Below the pieces are notes generated by a model. It worked only from the letters and a program-made list of their open reading frames with translations. It was not told the origin of the DNA and ran no database searches. Positions 6,903 to 13,819 of a stretch of 14,102 nucleotides of DNA are shown here, piece after piece (within the stretch, counting starts at the first letter, position 1; the number at the start of each line of letters is the position of its first letter). The stretch covers positions 1-14,102 of the forward strand of contig JBGVOE010000044.1 of assembly GCA_045126355.1 (NCBI GenBank), written 5' to 3'. The position numbers and the translations under genes were made by a program. Source of the DNA: CAZSIA01 sp045126355. GTDB taxonomy: Bacteria > Bacillota_I > Bacilli_A > Acholeplasmatales > Anaeroplasmataceae.

Positions 6903-8201
6903 CTATTTGTATAAGTTATATAATGATTTTAAACCATCCCATACAGCTGTTTCGCCTAATTGATCTTCAGTTCTTAATAATTGATTGTATTTAGCGATAC
7001 GGTCAGTACGTGATGCAGAACCAGTCTTAATTTGACCAGCATTTGTAGCAACTACGATATCAGCGATAGTTGTATCTTCTGTTTCACCTGAACGGTGAGA
7101 AACTACTGCAGTATAACCTGCACGTTTAGCCATTTCGATTGCTTCTAAAGTTTCAGTTAAAGTACCGATTTGGTTAACTTTAATTAAAATTGAGTTAGCA
7201 ACACCCATTTTGATACCTTTTTCTAAACGGCGAGTGTTAGTAACGAATAAGTCGTCACCTACTAATTGGATTTTCTTACCTAATTTTTCTGTTAAGTATT
7301 TCCATCCGTCCCAGTCGTCTTCAGCAAGACCATCTTCGATAGTGATGATTGGGAATTTTTCAGTTAATGGTAAATAGTATTCATCAACCATACCTTTAGC
7401 ATCTAAAGAAACACCTTTGTCAGCTTTTAATGTATATAAACCAGTTTCTTTATCAAAGAATTCAGATGCTGCTACGTCAATACCTAAGCAGATATCTTTA
7501 CCTGGAACATAACCAGCTGCTTCGATAGCTTCAACAACGCGTTGGAATGCTTCTTCATTAGAACCTAATTTTGGAGCATATCCACCTTCGTCACCTACAG
7601 CAGTGTTGTATCCATGTTTCTTTAAGATTTTCTTTAAGTTGTGGAATACTTCAGCACCCATTCTTAAAGCTTCTTTAAAGCTTGGAGCACCTACAGCTAA
7701 GATCATGATTTCTTGGAAGTCAATACACCAGTCAGCATGAGCACCACCGTTTAAGATGTTCATCATTGGTAATGGTAATTGTTTTGCATTAACACCACCG
7801 ATGTAACGGTATAGAGGAATTCCTAAATAATCAGCTGCAGTTCTAGCTACTGCTAAAGATACACCTAAAATTGCGTTAGCACCAAATTTACCTTTGTTTG
7901 GTGTACCATCTAATTCACATAATTTGTGGTCGATTGTTACTTGATCAAATACATTGTAACCAATTAATTCAGGAGCAATTGCTTCATTAACGTTTTTAAC
8001 AGCAGTTAAAACTCCTTTTCCTAAATAACGGCTTTGATCTCCGTCTCTTAATTCAACTGCTTCATGTTCACCAGTTGATGCACCACTAGGTACTAAAGCG
8101 CGACCAAATGCGCCAGATTCTGTTTCAACTTCTACTTCTACAGTTGGATTTCCGCGTGAGTCTAAAACTTCACGTGCATAAATTCTTGTAATATATGGCA
8201 T
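6903..8201 (-). CDS. eno: Enolase (phosphopyruvate hydratase)
   Basis: A 432-residue protein of normal length that converts 2-phosphoglycerate to phosphoenolpyruvate in glycolysis and is often a degradosome component. All catalytic landmarks are present: mobile loop SGAST (39-43), MMNILNGGAHAD (146-157), proton donor Glu205 in GDEGGYAP, Mg ligands Asp242, Glu289 and Asp316, Lys341 in KVNQIGT, and His369 in SHRSGETED. AAGGAG lies upstream of the ATG at a normal distance. Its codon usage is visibly less A/T-extreme than that of the two genes to its right, as expected for a highly expressed gene. It is transcribed alone here: there is no adjacent gap-pgk-tpi-gpm cluster, but its position next to secG is as in staphylococci. 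Confidence 0.98.
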   Translation of the reverse strand: MPYITRIYAREVLDSRGNPTVEVEVETESGAFGRALVPSGASTGEHEAVELRDGDQSRYLGKGVLTAVKNVNEAIAPELIGYNVFDQVTIDHKLCELDGTPNKGKFGANAILGVSLAVARTAADYLGIPLYRYIGGVNAKQLPLPMMNILNGGAHADWCIDFQEIMILAVGAPSFKEALRMGAEVFHNLKKILKKHGYNTAVGDEGGYAPKLGSNEEAFQRVVEAIEAAGYVPGKDICLGIDVAASEFFDKETGLYTLKADKGVSLDAKGMVDEYYLPLTEKFPIITIEDGLAEDDWDGWKYLTEKLGKKIQLVGDDLFVTNTRRLEKGIKMGVANSILIKVNQIGTLTETLEAIEMAKRAGYTAVVSHRSGETEDTTIADIVVATNAGQIKTGSASRTDRIAKYNQLLRTEDQLGETAVWDGLKSLYNLYK

Positions 8202-8239
8202 TTTCTACGTCTCCTTATATAAATTTTATACCATCCCTT

Positions 8240-8245
8240 ATTATA
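8240..8245 (-). promoter_or_regulatory. Probable -10 box of the eno promoter
   Basis: TATAAT on the minus strand about 40 bases before the eno start codon, in the 102-base gap after the membrane-protein gene. The -35 region is A/T-rich (TTTATT-like) and not distinctive. No terminator hairpin is visible between the upstream gene and eno, so some read-through is possible. Confidence 0.45.
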
Positions 8246-8303
8246 CACATATTTTTAATAAAAATAAATATATTTTTACTTTTTTGTTAATAATTGCTAA
8301 TAT

Positions 8304-8783
8304 TTATCTCCTTCTTTGAGGTAATCTCCACGCAGTTATAAAACAAAAAACAATAAAAATTATATCAATAATGTTATAAATTATTCCAATTCCACTATAT
8401 GAATTAATATTTAAGAAAGAAAGCAATATCGTCATAACCCCTTCAAAAGAGAAAATAAATTTAATACTCAACATTATATCTCTAGTAACAAAAGCGTAAA
8501 AAGAAGCTTTATAAATTAGATATCCAAACACAAAGAATATAACAGATAATAAAGAATACAAAATATGATAAGTTGATATTTTATCAGCAATCCCCTTACC
8601 AATCATATAGGCTACCATATAGATAACAATACTAAATGTAACTCCTAAATTTACTCCAACAAAAAATTGAATAGCTCCACCTAAAATTGAAAATAAAACC
8701 ATATGTAGTAGTCCGTATAAAACCGCATTTAACAAATCATCTTTATAAATCGGTTCTTTAAATAAATTAATTATTCTTCTCAC
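8304..8783 (-). CDS. Small integral membrane protein of unknown function
   Basis: I do not recognise this 159-residue protein. It has four to five hydrophobic segments (about 17-44, 46-65, 72-96, 109-126 and 133-152), a positively charged N-terminus (RRIINLFK) and an Arg-rich C-terminal end (RLPQRRR), so both ends may be cytoplasmic if the helix number is even. No signal peptide or catalytic motif is seen. Translation starts at GTG (8781-8783), supported by AGGGTGG six bases upstream at 8790-8796; there is no ATG nearby. The gene diverges from the phospholipase-like gene at 8905 and precedes eno on the same strand. Its base composition is more A/T-rich than eno. Confidence 0.75.
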   Translation of the reverse strand: MRRIINLFKEPIYKDDLLNAVLYGLLHMVLFSILGGAIQFFVGVNLGVTFSIVIYMVAYMIGKGIADKISTYHILYSLLSVIFFVFGYLIYKASFYAFVTRDIMLSIKFIFSFEGVMTILLSFLNINSYSGIGIIYNIIDIIFIVFCFITAWRLPQRRR

Positions 8784-8789
8784 AATAAT

Positions 8790-8796
8790 CCACCCT
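8790..8796 (-). promoter_or_regulatory. Ribosome binding site that sets a GTG start
   Basis: AGGGTGG on the minus strand, six bases before the GTG at 8781-8783. This fixes the start of the membrane-protein gene at a non-ATG codon. Confidence 0.7.
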
Positions 8797-8818
8797 TTTA
8801 ATAATCTTGATATATATT

Positions 8819-8824
8819 ATTATA
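8819..8824 (-). promoter_or_regulatory. Possible -10 box for the membrane-protein gene
   Basis: TATAAT on the minus strand in the 121-base divergent region. With a 17-base spacer the -35 would be TAAAGA, a weak match, so only the -10 is proposed. Confidence 0.35.
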
Positions 8825-8853
8825 TCCTAAAACCATTCTTTTCTTTAAAAATT

Positions 8854-8883
8854 TTAGATGAATAAATAATTTTATAGTATAAT
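8854..8883 (+). promoter_or_regulatory. Possible promoter of the phospholipase-like gene
   Basis: TTAGAT (8854-8859), an 18-base spacer and TATAAT (8878-8883) lie about 20 bases before the start codon at 8905. The ribosome binding site AGGTG follows. Confidence 0.5.
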
Positions 8884-8904
8884 AACTAATAGGCAGGTGA
8901 TAGG

Positions 8905-9801
8905 ATGAAACATATATTACATGAAATATTTTTAAATGACTCAATTAATTTAATCGAAAAAAAATATATAGAAATTATAGATCAATATAAAGAACACTAT
9001 TTCCTATATTCAAATATCTTCCAAATGCCTCTATATTATAAATTATTCACATACAAAAAGAATCCTGATTATAATCTTTATAATAAAATGTCTGGTAAAA
9101 AACATTTTGAAGTTATCCAGTGTTTAATCCAAAAGACTCAAGAAGAAAATTATAATCCTTATCTATTACTTCTTCTTTATAGTTATATTTGTAATACTGT
9201 CTTAAATTACTATATTGATGAATATATCAAGCATCAAGCAAAATACAAAAGAATAAATTCAAAAAAGATTAAAATGAACAAATATAGTAAAACAATTAAA
9301 TATATTGAAGCTCAGTATTATAAAGATCGTTTTTATCAACCAATAAAAAAACATAAAATAGATTTTAAATACTTAGAAGTAGATGAGGTATGTTTTTCTG
9401 CACTTGATGAGATTTGTTCAAAATTATACTACTTCTCATATGGAGTTAAAATATTTAAAATCGGACATAAAAACTTTATAAAATATCAAGCTGAAAAATA
9501 TAAAGGCTTTAGGCTATTAAATATGATTTCAGCTAAACTTTTAGATAGTTTAACTCGTAGTAAAAAGTATAGTGCTACTAGTATATTTATCACTTATACT
9601 CCAACAAAAAAAGATTATTTAAATAAAGAAAATAAACTTTGGATTTATAAAAATAATGAATGTTATAAATCATTTACCGACATTTATAATGACGCTTTAA
9701 ATGTTAGTTCTAAACTTATCACATTAGTAAGTGAGGAAATCTTTTATAAAACTCAAAAAAAAATTGAAATCAAAAACTTATTAGACCAAATTATAAAATA
9801 A
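8905..9801 (+). CDS. Zinc-dependent phospholipase C-like protein lacking the metal ligands (putative)
   Basis: A 298-residue, Lys/Asn/Tyr/Ile-rich protein without a signal peptide. Its layout recalls the uncharacterised 'zinc dependent phospholipase C family' proteins of Firmicutes. There is a helical N-terminal half with a core helix at 86-108 (LYSYICNTVLNYYIDEYI), where the family usually has a GFICHFVLDxxxHPYI-like sequence. Near the C-terminus come DYLNKENKLW (237-246) and SFTDIYNDAL (256-265), matching the family's HxLNxxxxxW and SFxxLxxxA segments. The expected His and Asp ligands are replaced: Asn97 for His, Asn101 for Asp, and no His in the last position. The usual GPD segment reads MPLYY (41-45). 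I infer a scaffold without zinc catalysis. The assignment rests on recalled family patterns and is moderate. AGGTG supports the ATG. Confidence 0.55.
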   Translation: MKHILHEIFLNDSINLIEKKYIEIIDQYKEHYFLYSNIFQMPLYYKLFTYKKNPDYNLYNKMSGKKHFEVIQCLIQKTQEENYNPYLLLLLYSYICNTVLNYYIDEYIKHQAKYKRINSKKIKMNKYSKTIKYIEAQYYKDRFYQPIKKHKIDFKYLEVDEVCFSALDEICSKLYYFSYGVKIFKIGHKNFIKYQAEKYKGFRLLNMISAKLLDSLTRSKKYSATSIFITYTPTKKDYLNKENKLWIYKNNECYKSFTDIYNDALNVSSKLITLVSEEIFYKTQKKIEIKNLLDQIIK

Positions 9802-9810
9802 AAGTAAAAT

Positions 9811-9839
9811 GGACATCTCTAAAACTCATCGAGATGTCC
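9811..9839. terminator. Bidirectional terminator between convergent genes
   Basis: A perfect 9-bp stem GGACATCTC/GAGATGTCC with an 11-base loop. It is followed by TTGTTTTTTATT on the plus strand and by ATTTTACTTTTATTTT on the minus strand. It sits between the stop codons of the phospholipase-like gene and the flavodoxin-like gene and can serve both. Confidence 0.9.
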
Positions 9840-9846
9840 TTGTTTT

Positions 9847-10392
9847 TTATTCCTTATCAATATATTCTTCTATTTCTTCAATAGTTTCTTCAAGTATTTT
9901 TTCAACATTATTTTCCCAAACATCTAAGCCTTCTGCGCTAAATCTAATTACATCTTTTATTCCAAACATCATATTAGAAAGTGCCTTGATATAATTAAAA
10001 CCAAAATCAGGATAATTTACTCCACCAGAGGTAGAGACATATAGTAATCTTTTAGCATTACATAATCCTATAGGCCCATTTTCACCATATTTAAAAGTTA
10101 TACCATTTATGCATATATTTTCGATATAAACTTTTAGTATTGATGGAAACGATAAATCCCATAGTGGAGCGGCAATTACGATTGTGTCAGCCTCTTGAAA
10201 TTGTCTTGCATAAACTTGGTAATTACTATCAATCATTCTATCATATATCATCTTTTCATCAAGTGGTTTTAAATTTAGTGATGGTAAAAATACCTCTATA
10301 ATTTCTCCTCTTAATCCTGATAAAAGTTCATTAGCTAATAGAAGTGTTCTTGATTCTTTTCTAACACACGCATTAATAAATAAAATTTTCAT
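9847..10392 (-). CDS. Flavodoxin-like NAD(P)H/FMN oxidoreductase
   Basis: A protein of 181 residues from the ATG at 10390-10392. The fold is that of FMN-dependent NAD(P)H quinone or azo reductases (Flavodoxin_2 type). It opens with a beta strand and an FMN-phosphate loop (KILFINACVRKESRT), followed by APLWDLSFPSILKVYIE, where the aromatic and Pro residues contact flavin, and TSGG, the third flavin loop. The likely role is two-electron reduction of quinones, azo compounds or other electrophiles in the cytoplasm. A GTG three codons further upstream is possible, but AGAGGG (10401-10406) overlaps it and is correctly spaced for the ATG. No terminator separates it from rsfS upstream, so it may be co-transcribed with the yqe genes, although a TATAAT lies in the 66-base gap. 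Confidence 0.82.
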   Translation of the reverse strand: MKILFINACVRKESRTLLLANELLSGLRGEIIEVFLPSLNLKPLDEKMIYDRMIDSNYQVYARQFQEADTIVIAAPLWDLSFPSILKVYIENICINGITFKYGENGPIGLCNAKRLLYVSTSGGVNYPDFGFNYIKALSNMMFGIKDVIRFSAEGLDVWENNVEKILEETIEEIEEYIDKE

Positions 10393-10400
10393 ATTTTTCA

Positions 10401-10406
10401 CCCTCT
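10401..10406 (-). promoter_or_regulatory. Ribosome binding site deciding the oxidoreductase start
   Basis: AGAGGG on the minus strand is eight bases before ATG 10390-10392 but directly abuts the alternative GTG at 10399-10401, so the ATG is preferred. Confidence 0.7.
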
Positions 10407-10415
10407 TTTACCTAT

Positions 10416-10421
10416 ATTATA
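10416..10421 (-). promoter_or_regulatory. Possible -10 box before the oxidoreductase gene
   Basis: TATAAT on the minus strand 24 bases before the ATG. The -35 position at 17 bases reads CAATTT, a poor match. A GACA sequence exists slightly too far upstream. Weak evidence for an internal promoter. Confidence 0.3.
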
Positions 10422-10458
10422 AAGAATGAAATATATGAAAATTGTCGATTTGTAAAAA

Positions 10459-10785
10459 TTAAATATTAATTTGTGGAATATCAATATAAAGACGGTCTAA
10501 ATCGTAATTCTTTCTATCTTCTGGTGTAAAAATATGTAAAATTACATCATATAAATCAATTAAAATCCATGTTGAATCTTTACCTTCAACATTTTTTATT
10601 CTTAATTTATTATTTTTTTGATCGTCTATCATATGTTCAATACAAGCATTCGCTTGTCTAGCTACACTTACTGTAGCCACAACAGTATAATCAGCTAAAG
10701 GTGAAATCCCTCTTAAATCATATACTTTAATATCTGCAGCTTTTACTTTATCTAATGCATCTTTTATTACTTCTAATAATTCCAT
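10459..10785 (-). CDS. rsfS: Ribosomal silencing factor RsfS
   Basis: A 108-residue protein, normal length for the RsfS/Iojap (DUF143) family. It binds ribosomal protein L14 (uL14) on the 50S subunit and blocks 30S joining when nutrients are scarce. Typical segments are DIKVYDLRGISPLADYTVVAT (18-38), VEGKDSTWILIDLYDVILHIF (66-86) and the Tyr/Leu-rich YDLDRLY. The start overlaps the yqeK stop as TAATG, with AGGAG upstream, so the two are translationally coupled. In B. subtilis the same pair is yqeK-yqeL. Confidence 0.95.
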   Translation of the reverse strand: MELLEVIKDALDKVKAADIKVYDLRGISPLADYTVVATVSVARQANACIEHMIDDQKNNKLRIKNVEGKDSTWILIDLYDVILHIFTPEDRKNYDLDRLYIDIPQINI

Positions 10786-11369
10786 TATAATTCTCCTAAA
10801 ATCTTTTGATTTAATTCATTTAAAATTTCATATTGTTCAGCTAGTGGCATATCACCTTTAGCTAAAACTGCTTCAATTGTATATTTAATACATAAATACA
10901 TTGCTAAATCAAAGTTACCTTCATCTAAAATCTTTCTAACTTCTTTACATCTAGCATATTCTCTTGAGTCTTCAGCAAAATCAGCTATTACTAATATTTT
11001 CTCAAATAAAGTCATATTTAATCTTCCATAAACATGAAATTTAATTGCATTTAGTATTTCTTCATCATTTATCTTAAATTTTTCTTTTGCCATTACACTT
11101 GAGGCGTATGCATGATAGATTTGTGGAGCATTTTTAAACTTTTCTATTATTACATCATCATTAATAATTTCAATCATTTCGCTTGTTGTCTCATACTTAC
11201 AGTAATCATGTAATAAACCAGCAATATATGCTTTTTCACTATCTAAATTAAATTTTAAAGCTAATTCTTTAGCTAATCTAGCAACACCTAAAATGTGATT
11301 TAATCTTTTTGAATTTTGATATTTTTCTCTAACACTATCTTCAATTTCTCTAACCGATAATTGGATCAC
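10785..11369 (-). CDS. yqeK: HD-domain symmetrical Ap4A hydrolase YqeK
   Basis: A 194-residue HD-superfamily protein of the YqeK family, which hydrolyses diadenosine tetraphosphate to two ADP and so links stress nucleotides to metabolism. Metal ligands are visible: His25 in NHILGVA, His54-Asp55 in GLLHDYCKY, His86 in IYHAYAS, His112 in KFHVYGR and Asp130 in IADFAEDSR. The fourth motif reads HVYG where HTTG is common, a conservative departure outside the ligand. The start is GTG (11367-11369) inside the end of yqeH (20-base overlap), supported by GGAG nine bases upstream. The last base of its stop region overlaps the rsfS start. Confidence 0.93.
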   Translation of the reverse strand: MIQLSVREIEDSVREKYQNSKRLNHILGVARLAKELALKFNLDSEKAYIAGLLHDYCKYETTSEMIEIINDDVIIEKFKNAPQIYHAYASSVMAKEKFKINDEEILNAIKFHVYGRLNMTLFEKILVIADFAEDSREYARCKEVRKILDEGNFDLAMYLCIKYTIEAVLAKGDMPLAEQYEILNELNQKILGEL

Positions 11370-12447
11370 GTACTATCACTCCGCATCCTTTTATAGTTGT
11401 AACACTAACTTTAGCTGGTGCATTTTTAACAGCAATAAAACCTAGCCCACTAATAACGATATCTTGTGGTTTAGTTATTTCAAATACCGTTGTTTCATAT
11501 TCTAAATCTTTAGTGTTTACTTTAAACATTTCATTAATCTTTTTAGGGAATATTTCTACAGCTCTTTCATATTTAGAACGTTTAATCTCTAAAGTATTAG
11601 CGAAATATGTAATAAAACTATTTCTTTCACCTTCTAAATAGTTGAAACACGCAAAACCACCAATTAATAAAGATTGTTCTTTATTTAATTGATAAACACC
11701 AGGTCTAACTTCCGTCTTTGGCATAATTGTTTTAAAATCTTTAGCATCAACAAGTGATAAAATATTATCATCATTAACTAAACCTGGAGTGTCATATAAA
11801 ATTCCTTTTTCAAAGAATGGTATTTCAATTAAGTTTAAGGTAGTAGCTGGGATGATTGATGTTGTGATTAAATCGTAATCTAACATTCCTTCACTTCTTA
11901 ATAATTGATTGATTAAACTACTCTTTCCAACATTTGTTGAACCTAAGATATAAACATTTCTACCCTTACGGTAACGATCCATCATTTCAACTAATTCATC
12001 GATATGATGTTTTTTATGAACACTTATCAGTAATATATCTTTTACCTTAAGTCCCATTACTTTAGCTTGATGACGAACCCATAAAGATAGTTTTCCTTCT
12101 TTTAAGCTTTTTGGAAGTAAATCCATTTTATTAGCTACTAAAATAACATCTTTACCAGCAATTAAATCTACAACTCTTTGATTAAGGGTACTAGATAAAT
12201 TAAAAATATCTAAGACATAAACAAACAATGCATCTTTTTTAGTTATTCTTTTTAAAATTTTATAATACTCTTCTGTACTTAATTCATTTTTAGTTATTAA
12301 GTTATAATTTTTAATTTTGTGGCATCGCATACAAACAACATTTGTAAGTGATTCTTTTTCTAAAACAGCTTCAGTTACATAACCAACCTTATTAGGATCA
12401 GTAGTTTGAATTGTAGCGCCACAGCCTATACATTTAATCTCTTCCAT
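11350..12447 (-). CDS. yqeH: Circularly permuted ribosome-assembly GTPase YqeH
   Basis: A 365-residue GTPase required for 30S assembly and 16S rRNA maturation. The N-terminal zinc finger has Cys6, Cys9, Cys39 and Cys42 (CIGC and CMRC). The GTPase motifs occur in permuted order: G4 NKMD (106-109), G5 ISVHK region (141-145), then G1 GSTNVGKS (169-176) and G3 DTPG (219-222). A C-terminal RNA-binding region follows. The protein has the usual length. ATG 12445-12447 follows AGAGG at normal spacing and overlaps the yqeG stop by 14 bases. The gene is embedded in a coupled operon with yqeG upstream and yqeK downstream. Confidence 0.96.
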   Translation of the reverse strand: MEEIKCIGCGATIQTTDPNKVGYVTEAVLEKESLTNVVCMRCHKIKNYNLITKNELSTEEYYKILKRITKKDALFVYVLDIFNLSSTLNQRVVDLIAGKDVILVANKMDLLPKSLKEGKLSLWVRHQAKVMGLKVKDILLISVHKKHHIDELVEMMDRYRKGRNVYILGSTNVGKSSLINQLLRSEGMLDYDLITTSIIPATTLNLIEIPFFEKGILYDTPGLVNDDNILSLVDAKDFKTIMPKTEVRPGVYQLNKEQSLLIGGFACFNYLEGERNSFITYFANTLEIKRSKYERAVEIFPKKINEMFKVNTKDLEYETTVFEITKPQDIVISGLGFIAVKNAPAKVSVTTIKGCGVIVRDPIIG

Positions 12448-13018
12448 AGTTTTCCTCTTTATATACTTTCAAATATTGTTCATATAGATTTGGATGCTTT
12501 TTCATTATTCTTTTTAATACATGCATTTCAAGACTACGATTAAATTTCGTTGTCCATTTTTCTGTTTTACGGTCTATTGCTTTGACTAAAATTGATGTGT
12601 AGTTCATTCTATTAGTGGCAAAAACGTCTGTCATTAATTGATCACCAATAGCTACTATTTCAGAACTACTATATTTTCTGGTTGCTTTTTTTAAAACTTT
12701 CTTAAATCCACCCTTTAAAGGTTTCATAGCTTTAGCAACATATTTAATATTTAATTTTTCACCAAAATCTTTTACTCTTTCTAAACTTGAATTATTTGAA
12801 ATAATCATAATTTCAAATCCTTCATTTTTTCTATCAGATATCCATTTACATAATTTATCATTTACATTACCATCTTTATAAGAAACTAGTGTATTGTCTA
12901 AATCTGTAAGAATTAATCGAATACCACTTTCATATAATTTTATGTAATCAACATCAAAGATAGTCTCTTTGTAAATAGTTGGGATAAATTTTTCATCTTT
13001 TATAAGACCTAAAAACAT
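12434..13018 (-). CDS. yqeG: HAD-superfamily phosphatase YqeG
   Basis: A 194-residue HAD IIIA-type protein of the YqeG family. The motifs are DLDNTL (39-44) with nucleophile Asp39 and Asp41, SNNS (74-77), Lys99 in MKPLKGG, and GDQLMTD (125-131). In the family the substrate is not firmly established; some related proteins act on phosphatidylglycerophosphate, and the conserved linkage to yqeH has suggested a role around ribosome assembly. GAGGG precedes the ATG. It is the first gene of the operon, directly downstream of a strong promoter. Confidence 0.93.
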   Translation of the reverse strand: MFLGLIKDEKFIPTIYKETIFDVDYIKLYESGIRLILTDLDNTLVSYKDGNVNDKLCKWISDRKNEGFEIMIISNNSSLERVKDFGEKLNIKYVAKAMKPLKGGFKKVLKKATRKYSSSEIVAIGDQLMTDVFATNRMNYTSILVKAIDRKTEKWTTKFNRSLEMHVLKRIMKKHPNLYEQYLKVYKEENYGRD

Positions 13019-13046
13019 AATAGCACCCTCTTAAAATATTCAACTT

Positions 13047-13075
13047 ATTATACAATTTTAAGACTGTTTTGTAAA
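13047..13075 (-). promoter_or_regulatory. Promoter of the yqeG-yqeH-yqeK-rsfS operon
   Basis: On the minus strand TTTACA (13070-13075), a 17-base spacer and TATAAT (13047-13052) form a near-consensus sigma-A promoter about 29 bases before the yqeG start codon. It lies in the 78-base divergent gap shared with the sigma-factor gene. Confidence 0.8.
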
Positions 13076-13096
13076 TATGAAAAGGAGGTGTAGAAT

Positions 13097-13774
13097 ATGT
13101 TAGACCTACTATCTTTATTTATCTTTCCCTTTTTTGGAACAATTAAAAGTGAATCTTATCCACCTGCTTTAAGTAGTGAGGAAGAAAAACATTATATTGA
13201 CTTAATGGAAAAGGGAGATAAAAACGCTCGTAACAAACTAATTGAACATAATTTAAGGTTAGTCGCACACATTGCGAAAAAATATGAAAACTCTTTTGAA
13301 GATAAAGATGATATACTATCTATTGGTATTTTTGGCCTAATTAAAGCAGTTGATTCATTTAATTATAGTGCGAAAAATAAACTAGCAACATATGCGGCAA
13401 AATGTATTGAAAATGAAATTTTAATGAACTTTAGAAGTAATAAAAATAAAAGAAATTATACTTGGTTATCTACTCCTATTGGACTAGATAAAGATGGAAA
13501 TGAAATTGAATTAATGGATATCGTTAAAGATGAAAGTATACCAGTAGATGAACAAATGGAAATTGATGAAACTCATAAAAAACTATATGAATCGATAAAA
13601 CTTTTAAACCCAAGAGAACTTGATATTATTTCTAGAAGATATGGATTATTTAATAAAAAAATCGAAACACAAAAAGATATTGCAAAGCAGATGAAAATCA
13701 GTCGTTCTTATGTTTCAAGAATTGAAAAAAGGGCCTTAATGAAGCTTTATTTAGCAATTAGTGCAGATAAATAG
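13097..13774 (+). CDS. sigK: Sporulation sigma factor of the sigma-K type
   Basis: A 225-residue sigma-70 factor. Region 2 carries ARNKLIEHNLRLVAHIAKKYEN and KLATYAAKCIENEILM, and region 4 has a helix-turn-helix (about 190-216) with ISRSYVSRIEKRALMKL. The IEHNLRLVAHI and SYVSRIEKRALMK forms match sigma-K better than sigma-E. Residues 1-16 are hydrophobic (LLSLFIFPFF) and precede PPALSSEEE, as in the membrane-bound pro-sigma-K whose leader is removed by SpoIVFB; the leader is about seven residues shorter than in B. subtilis. In sporulators the protein drives late mother-cell genes (coat, mother-cell lysis). The gene is intact and not split by an element. The ribosome binding site AGGAGGTG is excellent. 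I found no convincing sigma-A or sigma-E promoter in the short upstream gap. Confidence 0.88.
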   Translation: MLDLLSLFIFPFFGTIKSESYPPALSSEEEKHYIDLMEKGDKNARNKLIEHNLRLVAHIAKKYENSFEDKDDILSIGIFGLIKAVDSFNYSAKNKLATYAAKCIENEILMNFRSNKNKRNYTWLSTPIGLDKDGNEIELMDIVKDESIPVDEQMEIDETHKKLYESIKLLNPRELDIISRRYGLFNKKIETQKDIAKQMKISRSYVSRIEKRALMKLYLAISADK

Positions 13775-13784
13775 AAAATAAAAA

Positions 13785-13803
13785 CCAAAGATAACTTCTT
13801 TGG
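13785..13803. terminator. Bidirectional terminator between sigK and the DtxR-type gene
   Basis: CCAAAG/CTTTGG with a 7-base loop. The plus strand continues CTTTTTCTTTT and the minus strand TTTTTATTTTC. It lies between the two convergent stop codons. Confidence 0.8.
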
Positions 13804-13819
13804 CTTTTTCTTTTATTAA

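Noticed and set aside
9809..9994. Plus-strand open frame of 61 codons
   Set aside because: It starts in the terminator hairpin and runs antisense to the oxidoreductase gene.
10393..10401. GTG start three codons upstream for the oxidoreductase
   Set aside because: The Shine-Dalgarno AGAGGG overlaps this GTG, and it is correctly placed for the ATG at 10390-10392.
13031..13054. Sigma-E-like promoter (AAATATT and TATACAAT) before sigK
   Set aside because: The two elements are too close together for the usual sigma-E spacing and overlap the yqeG -10 box in reverse; chance in AT-rich DNA is more likely.
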